Part shown: positions 6,865-12,514 of the stretch, one piece after another | Numbering within the stretch: the stretch's first letter is position 1 | Layout: each line of letters begins with the position of its first letter | Assembly: GCA_027485405.1 (NCBI GenBank) | Contig: JAIXRB010000118.1 | Span: 1-12,514, forward strand | Reading direction: 5' to 3' | DNA: 12,514 bases | Source: Leptospiraceae bacterium | GTDB lineage: Bacteria > Spirochaetota > Leptospiria > Leptospirales > Leptospiraceae | Translations under genes and position numbers: made by a program | Notes under the pieces: generated by a model | The model's database searches: none | The model's input: the letters and a program-made list of their open reading frames with translations, nothing else | What the model was told of the DNA's origin: nothing

Positions 6865-8828
6865 GAGCTATGGAATCGTTTTTTATCATCTATTAGCGTC
6901 TGTACAACGGATGGATCAGCTAAAGTGGATATGTCACCGAGTGAATCAAACTCTGAACAAGCTATCTTTCTGAGAATCCGACGCATGATTTTCCCAGATC
7001 GAGTCTTTGGCAAACCAGGGGCCCAATGAATGACATCGGGTCTCGCAATCTTGCCTATGCCTTTTTCCACGGCAGAAACCAATTCTTTCTTTAGTTCATC
7101 AGTTGTCAAAATCCCTTGTTTAACAGTCACATATGCGTAGATTGCTTGCCCCTTGATGTCGTGGGGGAATCCAACAACGGCGGCTTCGGCTACTGATTTG
7201 TGTTCTACGAGGGCGTTTTCAACTTCTGCAGAACCAATGCGATGACCCGAAACATTTAGAACATCGTCAACTCTACCAGTGATCCAAAAATATCCGTCCT
7301 TATCTCGAATGGCCCCATCTCCCGTAAAATAATAGCCTGGAAACTGCGAAAAGTAGGTGTTGAAAAATCGATCAGGGTCTGCATAAACTCCTCGCATCAT
7401 AGATGGCCAAGGTGTGGACAGACATAAATTGCCCGAAATCTCTCCCTTTTCTTTTATTTCTTTTCCGTCGTTATCAACTAAGACTGGTTTCACACCAAAG
7501 AACGGCAGAGTTGCTGATCCAGGCTTCAGTTTTGTAACACCTGGGATTGGACTTATCAAAATGGATCCTGTTTCCGTTTGCCACCAAGTATCTACAATTG
7601 GACATTTTGATTTGCCGATGTTTTCGTAGTACCATTCCCAAGCTTCTGGGTTGATCGGCTCTCCTACGGAACCTAAGAGACGCAGTGAAGTTAGCTTTCT
7701 TTTTTCGATTGGAGCAAGCCCCTCTCTCATCAAAGATCGAATTGCAGTTGGAGCCGTATAAAAAACATTTACTGAGAATTTGTCTATCACATCCCAAAAT
7801 CTACCTGCGTCCGGGTAATTCGGAACTCCTTCAAACATAATGGATGTCGCTCCGTTCGAAAGAGGACCGTACAAGATGTAACTATGGCCAGTAATCCAGC
7901 CCAAATCTGCCGTGCACCAATACGTATCCGTTTCTTTGAAATCAAATATGGTCTTAAATGTCAAATGTGCACCTAAGAGATAACCGGCAGTCGTATGTAA
8001 AACTCCCTTAGGCTTTCCCGTAGAACCTGAAGTATAAAGTATGAACAAAGGATCTTCCGAATCCATTTCTTCTGGCGGACAATAATCCAAAATGTCTTCA
8101 GACTTCATGGCATAGTGATACCAATGATCATGCCCTTCTTTCCATTTGAGGTTTGTTTCATCTCCGGTCCGCTTAACGACGATGGTTCCTTTTACGGATG
8201 GATTTGAAATGGCAAGAGCTTTGTCTAAGTTTACTTTCAATTCAATCGCCTTTCCACCTCGGAATCCTCCGTCGGCTGTAATGGCTAAAACAGGTTTGCA
8301 ATCTTCAATTCTGCCTTGAATGGCTTCAGGAGAAAACCCTCCAAACACAATGCAATGAACTGCCCCAATTCGAGTACAAGCCATAGCGGCTATGGCAAGC
8401 TCGGGGATCATCGGAAGATAAATTAGAACTCTGTCTCCTTTTTGAATGCCCTGTTTCTTTAACACATTGGCAAATCTGTTTACTTCTCTGTACAGATCGT
8501 GATACGTATAAGTTCGGGAGTCACCGGGACTATCTGGTTCCCAAATAATGGCGGCTCTGTTCTTAAGAGCCGTGTCTAGAAATCGGTCCAAACAATTGTA
8601 AGATACATTGAGCTTTCCACCTTTGAACCATTCCACTTTGGCTTTCGAAAATTCATGTTCTAGAACTTTGTCCCATTTTTTAAACCAGGATAATGATTCG
8701 GCTTGCTTAGCCCAAAACTCCTTTGGATTTTCAATGGACTGTTCGTACAAAGCTTTGTACTTTTTGGGAGTGAGATTTGCTTTTTTTGAAAATTCTTTGG
8801 AAGGAGGAACGATTCTTTCTTTTGCCAT
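6861..8828 (-). CDS. acs: Acetyl-CoA synthetase, AMP-forming
   Basis: The enzyme makes acetyl-CoA and pyrophosphate from acetate, ATP and CoA through acetyl-AMP, in the cytoplasm. At 655 residues it matches the usual Acs length. The N-terminal domain includes FWAKQAESLSWFKKWD. Adenylate-forming motifs are intact: the phosphate loop YTSGSTGKPKG (265-275), the acetate-pocket and A5 motif DTWWQTETG (413-421), YFTGDGAIRDKDGY with the ribose-binding Asp, the hinge segment ITGRVDDVLNVSGHRIG, and the C-terminal PKTRSGKIMRR with catalytic Lys613, the Lys regulated by acetylation in other bacteria. It lies 50 bases downstream of folE on the same strand and may be cotranscribed, though a TATAGT just before the ATG hints at its own promoter. 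No Shine-Dalgarno sequence is visible. Its stop overlaps the convergent TPR gene. Confidence 0.97.
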   Translation of the reverse strand: MAKERIVPPSKEFSKKANLTPKKYKALYEQSIENPKEFWAKQAESLSWFKKWDKVLEHEFSKAKVEWFKGGKLNVSYNCLDRFLDTALKNRAAIIWEPDSPGDSRTYTYHDLYREVNRFANVLKKQGIQKGDRVLIYLPMIPELAIAAMACTRIGAVHCIVFGGFSPEAIQGRIEDCKPVLAITADGGFRGGKAIELKVNLDKALAISNPSVKGTIVVKRTGDETNLKWKEGHDHWYHYAMKSEDILDYCPPEEMDSEDPLFILYTSGSTGKPKGVLHTTAGYLLGAHLTFKTIFDFKETDTYWCTADLGWITGHSYILYGPLSNGATSIMFEGVPNYPDAGRFWDVIDKFSVNVFYTAPTAIRSLMREGLAPIEKRKLTSLRLLGSVGEPINPEAWEWYYENIGKSKCPIVDTWWQTETGSILISPIPGVTKLKPGSATLPFFGVKPVLVDNDGKEIKEKGEISGNLCLSTPWPSMMRGVYADPDRFFNTYFSQFPGYYFTGDGAIRDKDGYFWITGRVDDVLNVSGHRIGSAEVENALVEHKSVAEAAVVGFPHDIKGQAIYAYVTVKQGILTTDELKKELVSAVEKGIGKIARPDVIHWAPGLPKTRSGKIMRRILRKIACSEFDSLGDISTLADPSVVQTLIDDKKRFHSS

Positions 8829-8878
8829 AGGGTTAACTATAGCAATAGATAGTGCCTATGTTTTTTTAAGTCTATTCT

Positions 8879-9430
8879 TTAATGAGAGCCAGTGCGGATC
8901 AAATCTAGAAATTCGCTTCTCGTTGTTGGGTCTGTTTTGAAAACACCATGAAGACTTGAGGTAAACAACTCAGAGTTTTGTTTTTCAACGCCTCGCATCA
9001 TCATACAAAGGTGTTTGGCTTTGATGATGACCCCAACTCCAAGCGGCTCTAAAACTTCTATCAGAGCTTCAGCTATTTGGTCTGTCAGTCTCTCTTGCAC
9101 TTGCAAGCGTCTTGCAAAAACGTCTACAATTCTTGGAATCTTGCTAATCCCAATTATTTTTTTGTTTGGGATGTAAGCCACATGTGCTCGACCAAAAAAA
9201 GGAAGCAAGTGATGTTCACATAGGGAATACATCTCAATATCACGAACCAAAACCATGCCCGTTGTAGCTTCTTCAAAGATCGCATCATTTACGATTTTAT
9301 TGAGGTCAGCAGTGTAGCCACTGGTTAAAAATTGATAGGACTCTTTGACTCGATGAGGGGTTCGAACCAAACCTTCACGAGAAGGATCCTCACCTATTTC
9401 TTTTATGATACCTTGGATTAATTCTTCCAT
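8879..9430 (-). CDS. folE: GTP cyclohydrolase I (type IA)
   Basis: This 183-residue enzyme converts GTP to 7,8-dihydroneopterin triphosphate and formate, the first step of tetrahydrofolate and other pterin synthesis. Visible motifs are EDPSREGLVRTPHRV near the N terminus, SLCEHHLLPFFG with zinc ligands Cys71 and His74, GISKIPRIVDVFARRLQVQERLT, and the final KHLCMMMRGVEKQNS with Cys142 as the third zinc ligand and His140 nearby. The retained Cys/His set marks the zinc-dependent type IA enzyme. The length is slightly short, as in many bacteria with a trimmed N-terminal helix. An AGAAAG tract lies just before the ATG as a weak ribosome site. It precedes acs on the same strand and is divergent from the glycosyltransferase gene. 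No other folate gene is nearby. Confidence 0.97.
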   Translation of the reverse strand: MEELIQGIIKEIGEDPSREGLVRTPHRVKESYQFLTSGYTADLNKIVNDAIFEEATTGMVLVRDIEMYSLCEHHLLPFFGRAHVAYIPNKKIIGISKIPRIVDVFARRLQVQERLTDQIAEALIEVLEPLGVGVIIKAKHLCMMMRGVEKQNSELFTSSLHGVFKTDPTTRSEFLDLIRTGSH

Positions 9431-9475
9431 GCTTTCTTTTTTGACTCAAATAAGAGAACGTATAGAGAGTTTTTC

Positions 9476-9505
9476 TTGTTAATTTTCTCGAACAATTGAC
9501 ATAAT
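9476..9505 (+). promoter_or_regulatory. Candidate promoter of the glycosyltransferase gene, near-leaderless
   Basis: TTGTTA (9476-9481) and CATAAT (9500-9505) are 18 bases apart. The ATG follows six bases after the -10, so transcription would begin at or very near the start codon. No Shine-Dalgarno sequence is present, which fits a leaderless message. The match is moderate. Confidence 0.4.
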
Positions 9506-9511
9506 CCTAGC

Positions 9512-10606
9512 ATGGCAAAAAAGCTAAAAATCGGATTTGACGCGCGAATGATTGAACACTCTGGCATTGGGGTTCGCATTCAACACATCCTTGAGTTTTG
9601 GCCTTTTTCTTCGACAGATATCGAATTGCATCTATTTGGCGATGTTCAAATCCTCAAAAACTATTCTCTTCCGCACAATTGCATTCTCCATTCTTACCGA
9701 GCAAAGGTCTATTCGATCCGCGAGCTTTTTGGTCATTGGAAAATGATAGATTTAGACATTTTGGATGTTCCACATTTCAATGTAGCTCTTCCTTTCCTAC
9801 GAAAAACTATTGTTACTGTTCACGATTTAATTCCTTTTCATTTTAAAGAGGCGCATAGTTCTCTTTTTAAAAGAGTTTATCTGCAGGTTATTTTCTTCTT
9901 GATCAAAAATTTCAGTAAGCAGATCCAAACAGTTTCCGAATTCACAAAGAATGATTTAGTTTCGACCTTCTTCTTCAGTCCTGAAAGGATCCAAACAGTT
10001 TACAATGGTATTTCTTTAGATCTGTTTTCAGCAAAGTCTGATGCTCTGATCCAGAATTTTAGAAAACAGTACAACCTTCCAGAAACCTTCCTCTTGTTGG
10101 TTGGAATCGATAAGCCCCATAAAAATCTTCCCTTTGTTTTTTTAAACTTAGAAGAGCTTTGGTTGAGCCAGAAAACAAAAATTCCAATTGTAATTGCCGG
10201 AACCAACGGAAAAATTTCTCCTTCCTTACAAAAGTTTCGCGAGAGCTTCCCTGATTTTGTAATCATTTTACCCAGAATTCCCTATTCCGATCTTTCCACA
10301 CTTTACCAGTCTGCCACTTTGTTAGTCTACCCTAGTCTTTGGGAAGGATTTGGATTTCCTGGACTCGAAGCACAGGCATCCGGCCTACCTGTTTTAGCTT
10401 CCAACCGCTCGGCACTTCCAGAAGTTCTTAAATCCAGTGCCGCCTATTTTGATCCGGAGAATTCCGAAAATTTTCAGAAAGAGCTCCTTTCACTATTGGG
10501 GAACGAAAAGAAGAGGCGCGATTTGGCAATTTCAGGGAAAAAAAACGCAAAGGACTGGGCTTGGAGCAGGGTTTTGCAAGATTACCGAAGTTTGTACAAT
10601 ATTTGA
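9512..10606 (+). CDS. GT4-family (GT-B fold) glycosyltransferase
   Basis: The protein has 364 residues and the two Rossmann-like halves of the GT-B fold. In the N-terminal half, IGFDARMIEHSGIGVR (7-22) is the glycine-rich acceptor-side loop, and TVHDLIPFHF (102-111) and TVSEFTKNDL are typical of mannosyl- or rhamnosyltransferase-like GT4 members. VYNGISLDLF begins the linker. The C-terminal half carries LLVGIDKPHKNL with the phosphate-contacting Lys204, and the EX7E motif EGFGFPGLE (Glu278, Glu286), then ASGLPVLASNRSALPEV, which bind the nucleotide-sugar donor. No membrane segment is apparent, so it probably works at the inner face of the membrane on LPS O-antigen or another glycan. Donor and acceptor cannot be assigned. 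It stands apart from any polysaccharide cluster in this window: folE is divergent and bfd follows after 53 bases. Confidence 0.92.
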   Translation: MAKKLKIGFDARMIEHSGIGVRIQHILEFWPFSSTDIELHLFGDVQILKNYSLPHNCILHSYRAKVYSIRELFGHWKMIDLDILDVPHFNVALPFLRKTIVTVHDLIPFHFKEAHSSLFKRVYLQVIFFLIKNFSKQIQTVSEFTKNDLVSTFFFSPERIQTVYNGISLDLFSAKSDALIQNFRKQYNLPETFLLLVGIDKPHKNLPFVFLNLEELWLSQKTKIPIVIAGTNGKISPSLQKFRESFPDFVIILPRIPYSDLSTLYQSATLLVYPSLWEGFGFPGLEAQASGLPVLASNRSALPEVLKSSAAYFDPENSENFQKELLSLLGNEKKRRDLAISGKKNAKDWAWSRVLQDYRSLYNI

Positions 10607-10613
10607 AAAAAAG

Positions 10614-10642
10614 TTGCCAAGAAAATCAAGTACTTTGAGAAT
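10614..10642 (+). promoter_or_regulatory. Candidate promoter of bfd
   Basis: TTGCCA (10614-10619) and GAGAAT (10637-10642) are separated by 17 bases. The predicted start of transcription falls around 10649, about 11 bases before the bfd ATG. The -10 element lies within the Fur-type inverted repeat, so bound repressor would block polymerase. Confidence 0.5.
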
Positions 10643-10650
10643 GATTCTCA
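10636..10650. promoter_or_regulatory. Fur-box-like operator, perfect 7-1-7 inverted repeat
   Basis: TGAGAATGATTCTCA is a perfect palindrome around G10643. It differs from the 7-1-7 Fur consensus TGATAATNATTATCA only at the symmetric fourth position of each arm. It overlaps the predicted -10 and ends nine bases before the start of bfd, a gene class often induced by iron starvation. A Fur-family paralogue such as PerR could bind a similar site, so the exact regulator is inferred. Confidence 0.7.
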
Positions 10651-10659
10651 GTAGCTGAT

Positions 10660-10839
10660 ATGATCAAATGCCACTGCGCTGAAGTTTTCTTCGAAGAAGT
10701 CCTTTCTGCCGTAAAAGGTTCCAATCGACCTATTTTAGAGATTGCTCAAGAAATGGGAGCCGCAACGACTTGTACTGCTTGTACAGGCGACCTTTTAAAC
10801 TATGTGTCCAAAAGGCTTGAGGAGAGCGTCTTTGCATGA
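10660..10839 (+). CDS. bfd: Bfd-type [2Fe-2S] ferredoxin (bacterioferritin-associated)
   Basis: This is a 59-residue protein beginning MIKCHCAEVFFEEV. The four cluster ligands are Cys4, Cys6, Cys38 and Cys41, giving the spacing CxC-x31-CxxC of the BFD-like [2Fe-2S] fold; the second pair lies in ATTCTACTGDL. The length is close to the 64 residues of E. coli Bfd. Bfd donates electrons to bacterioferritin so that stored iron is released as Fe2+ in the cytoplasm. No bacterioferritin gene is in the window, so the partner must be encoded elsewhere. The Fur-type operator directly upstream supports an iron-starvation role. There is no evident Shine-Dalgarno sequence, and the leader would be only about 11 bases. 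It could instead serve another BFD-domain electron-transfer role. Confidence 0.88.
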   Translation: MIKCHCAEVFFEEVLSAVKGSNRPILEIAQEMGAATTCTACTGDLLNYVSKRLEESVFA

Positions 10840-10914
10840 AGTCAGCCCCCACACCAAGTCACGATTCCCCTAAATAGCGACAGATTGCTCACTATAGGAA
10901 GCTAACTGGCTTAA
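10840..10914. other. Unassigned spacer between bfd and a gene remnant
   Basis: I see no gene, clear terminator or mobile-element end in this stretch. It is less AT-rich than the DNA that follows. Together with the remnant at 10915-11196 and the AT-rich gap to 11268 it makes up a stretch of about 430 bases without an intact gene. Confidence 0.5.
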
Positions 10915-11196
10915 AGGCGACTATATTTAAAGATTGCAGGGTATGAAGTTAGAGTTGGTAAACTGAATAATAAAGAAATTGATTTTGTTTGTTCTAAGGG
11001 AAATGATTTTTTATACATACAGGTAGCGTATTTAATTCCAGATGAAAAAACTTATGAACGGGAATTTGGAAATTTACTTCTCATTAGAGACAATTATCCC
11101 AAATATGTAGTTTCTTTAGACGAAGTGATCCAATCGAATATTAAAGGGATCAAACATTTTCATCTTAGAGATTTTTTAATACATATCTTAAAATAG
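10915..11196 (+). pseudogene. 3' remnant of a DUF4143-family AAA ATPase gene
   Basis: A frame open from just after a TAA at 10912-10914 to a TAG at 11194-11196 encodes about 93 residues with no ATG, GTG or TTG at a sensible start. The translation matches the C-terminal end of AAA-ATPase/DUF4143 proteins: LKIAGYEVRVGKLNNKEIDF, then YIQVAYLIPDEKTYEREFGN, LLLIRDNYPKYVVSLDEV and GIKHFHLRDFLI. The IDF/YIQVAY segment is the nuclease-like beta core typical of DUF4143. The ATPase domain and most of the gene are missing, so it is a decayed fragment. It is clearly more AT-rich than bfd and the glycosyltransferase gene. Such ATPases are often gained by horizontal transfer, and the fragment may mark an old insertion or deletion site. 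Confidence 0.78.
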
Positions 11197-11268
11197 ACCT
11201 ATATGCAAAATCAAAGCACCATTTCCATTTTATAAAAATAAAATCTAAATTTCATTTTGACTAAAAAT
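11197..11268. other. AT-rich gap between convergent remnant and cyclase gene
   Basis: The only structure seen is a weak A/T-only hairpin, ATTTTAT and ATAAAAT at 11227-11244 around an AAAA loop. It might help to end the cyclase transcript on the minus strand but lacks a G/C stem. Confidence 0.3.
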
Positions 11269-12514
11269 TCATTTGAAATCCAACTTCTCTACTCCGTCCC
11301 AATCGGGTGATATTCCATTCTTAAGATAGAACTCACAACGATGAATGTACAATTCACAGGCTTTGTCTTTTGAATCAGCTTCTTTCACTTTTTGAAAAAA
11401 CTTGAATGCATTGTCAAAATCTTTCTTCTGATAATATTGAATTCCTTTTTCAAAGTCTTCTCTGGTTTTAAGTTTTAAATTAATGATTCTCTCCGAATTT
11501 CCATTTAAGATTTCGTAGATTTCCACAGACTTGTTTTTGCCTTTTACTTTTACAGTGTCAAGTTGACGGTACAGCAAATCATCTGATTTATATTCCAATA
11601 CATCCTTACTGACGATCAATGAACAAGCGTATGCTTTGGTCAACCCTTCCAATCGAGAAGAAGTATTCACCACATCTGAAATCACAGTTCCTTCTAAACG
11701 TTCTTTTTCTCCGATGACACCCACCATTTGTTTCCCTGTATGAATTCCGATTCCTACAGAAATTCGAGGAAGTCCTTTTTGCAATCTTTCTATATTCAAA
11801 ATATTTAATACTTCCAACATTTCAATCGAAGCGAGGATCGCATCTCTTGGGCTCAAAGGAAAAAGAGCCATGATTCCATCTCCGATGAATTTATCTATGT
11901 ATCCATTGTATTTACGAATACAGGGTGCAATCTTATTTAAGTAAGTGTTAATGAACTCAAAACTTTCATTCGGTGTCATGGATTCGGAGATGGCAGTGAA
12001 AGAACGAATATCAGAAAAAAGTACTGTCATACTCTTTTCAACCGCATCTCCTAAATTGACTTTTGTGATGATGTCTTTTCCCAAAAAACGAAGCAGTTCT
12101 TCCGGAACAAACCGAGCATACGATTGAATTAACATCTTTTGATTTTGAATGGCTTCTTCTTGTGTACGAATCAATTCATTTTGAGCTTTCTCTTTTTCTT
12201 TTCGCATAAACAGAATCTTGTCCGCAACCGCTAGTGATAAGAAAACAGATTCGAGAGCGGAACCAATTTGCATGGTATTTTCGGTAAAGAAATTAGATGG
12301 GAAAATTCCTAATGCTTTTAAACCATAAGAAATAGTTCCAATTATTAGTGTAGAAAAAGACAATAAGTAAAAACGTGCTGGTTTATATCCATTAAAAAAA
12401 AGATAACAGCCTAATATAAATAAAAATATTGATTCAATTATACCTAAAGAAACAATAATTTTTGCTGTAATTGAATATAAAGATGGTATCAAACTCAAAA
12501 AGCCAAATATTATA
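11269..12514 (-). CDS. Membrane-linked class III adenylate cyclase, N-terminally cut by window
   Basis: The frame runs off the right edge, so the N terminus is missing; the TTG at 12498 is an internal Leu codon. Numbering here counts from that codon. Several hydrophobic helices come first (about 10-95, e.g. IIVSLGIIESIFLFILG and LLSFSTLIIGTISYGL), resembling the 7TM-DISM sensory bundle. A coiled linker with many Glu, Lys and Gln follows (98-125), then a class III cyclase domain (about 155-330). Metal-binding Asp163 (LFSDIRSFT) and Asp207 (FIGDGIMALF) are present, as are transition-state Asn278 and Arg282 (VVNTSSRLE). Lys203 with Thr271 at the base-selecting positions favours ATP, so cAMP is the likely product. 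The tail (350-390, GIQYYQKKDFDNAFKFFQKV) is TPR-like, and PDWDGVE ends the protein. The input signal is unknown. Confidence 0.92.
   Translation of the reverse strand, partial: IIFGFLSLIPSLYSITAKIIVSLGIIESIFLFILGCYLFFNGYKPARFYLLSFSTLIIGTISYGLKALGIFPSNFFTENTMQIGSALESVFLSLAVADKILFMRKEKEKAQNELIRTQEEAIQNQKMLIQSYARFVPEELLRFLGKDIITKVNLGDAVEKSMTVLFSDIRSFTAISESMTPNESFEFINTYLNKIAPCIRKYNGYIDKFIGDGIMALFPLSPRDAILASIEMLEVLNILNIERLQKGLPRISVGIGIHTGKQMVGVIGEKERLEGTVISDVVNTSSRLEGLTKAYACSLIVSKDVLEYKSDDLLYRQLDTVKVKGKNKSVEIYEILNGNSERIINLKLKTREDFEKGIQYYQKKDFDNAFKFFQKVKEADSKDKACELYIHRCEFYLKNGISPDWDGVEKLDFK

Noticed and set aside
9496..9501. Perfect TTGACA before the glycosyltransferase gene
   Set aside because: A matching -10 would fall at 9519-9524 inside the coding sequence and reads AAAAGC, so it is not a usable -35 for this gene.
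10836..10877. 13-codon open frame overlapping the bfd stop (MKSAPTPSHDSPK)
   Set aside because: It is too short, shows no conservation evidence and resembles no known leader peptide.
10903..10940. Integron attC-like or inverted-repeat end near the ATPase remnant
   Set aside because: GCTAAC and GTTAGAG resemble parts of attC core sites but do not fit the RYYYAAC/GTTRRRY pattern, and no paired arms are present.
11227..11244. AT-only hairpin as a strong terminator of the cyclase gene
   Set aside because: The stem is seven A/T pairs with no G/C, too weak for a confident intrinsic terminator. It is kept only as a note in the gap entry.

Overview
This window looks like a chromosomal segment from a spirochaete, most likely a Leptospira species. 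That assignment is an inference. It rests on moderately AT-rich DNA, several small exported proteins with loose spirochaete-type lipoboxes, tandem TRL-like lipoproteins, a lipoprotein SGNH hydrolase, and a class III cyclase joined to a bundle of membrane helices. I see no rRNA, tRNA, CRISPR array, intact insertion sequence or phage gene.

Layout. (1) 1-3386, plus strand: six tightly packed genes. They are the C-terminal half of a DAACS/SLC1 acidic amino acid:cation symporter, an SGNH-hydrolase lipoprotein, a probable outer-membrane barrel, two tandem TRL-like small lipoproteins, and a Big_5 (Ig-like) lipoprotein. Start and stop codons overlap or nearly touch, and a strong hairpin at 3388-3416 ends the run, so this is probably one operon whose products sit mostly in the envelope. 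(2) 3483-5630, minus strand: hppA, a membrane-bound pyrophosphatase. Signature residues suggest a K+-dependent, H+-pumping type. (3) 5707-6864, plus strand: an exported TPR protein, divergent from hppA. Its stop codon overlaps the stop of acs. (4) 9430-6861, minus strand: folE (GTP cyclohydrolase I) followed by acs (AMP-forming acetyl-CoA synthetase). (5) 9512-10606, plus strand: a GT4-family glycosyltransferase. (6) 10660-10839, plus strand: a 59-residue Bfd-type [2Fe-2S] ferredoxin, with a perfect 7-1-7 inverted repeat of Fur-box type lying on its predicted -10 element. (7) 10840-11268: no intact gene. An AT-rich 3' remnant of a DUF4143-family AAA ATPase gene (10915-11196) is decaying here. 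(8) 11269 to the right edge, minus strand: a membrane-linked class III adenylate cyclase with a TPR-like tail, cut by the window end.

How the genes relate. Acs releases pyrophosphate when it activates acetate, and HppA can spend pyrophosphate to build a proton gradient. The two genes lie within one gene of each other, but nothing shows co-regulation. The clearest regulatory logic is iron control of bfd: Bfd proteins help release iron from bacterioferritin, and a Fur-type operator at the promoter fits that role. I see no clearly novel multi-gene system. The least described parts are the envelope operon with its paired TRL-like proteins, and the unusually short or absent leaders predicted for several genes.
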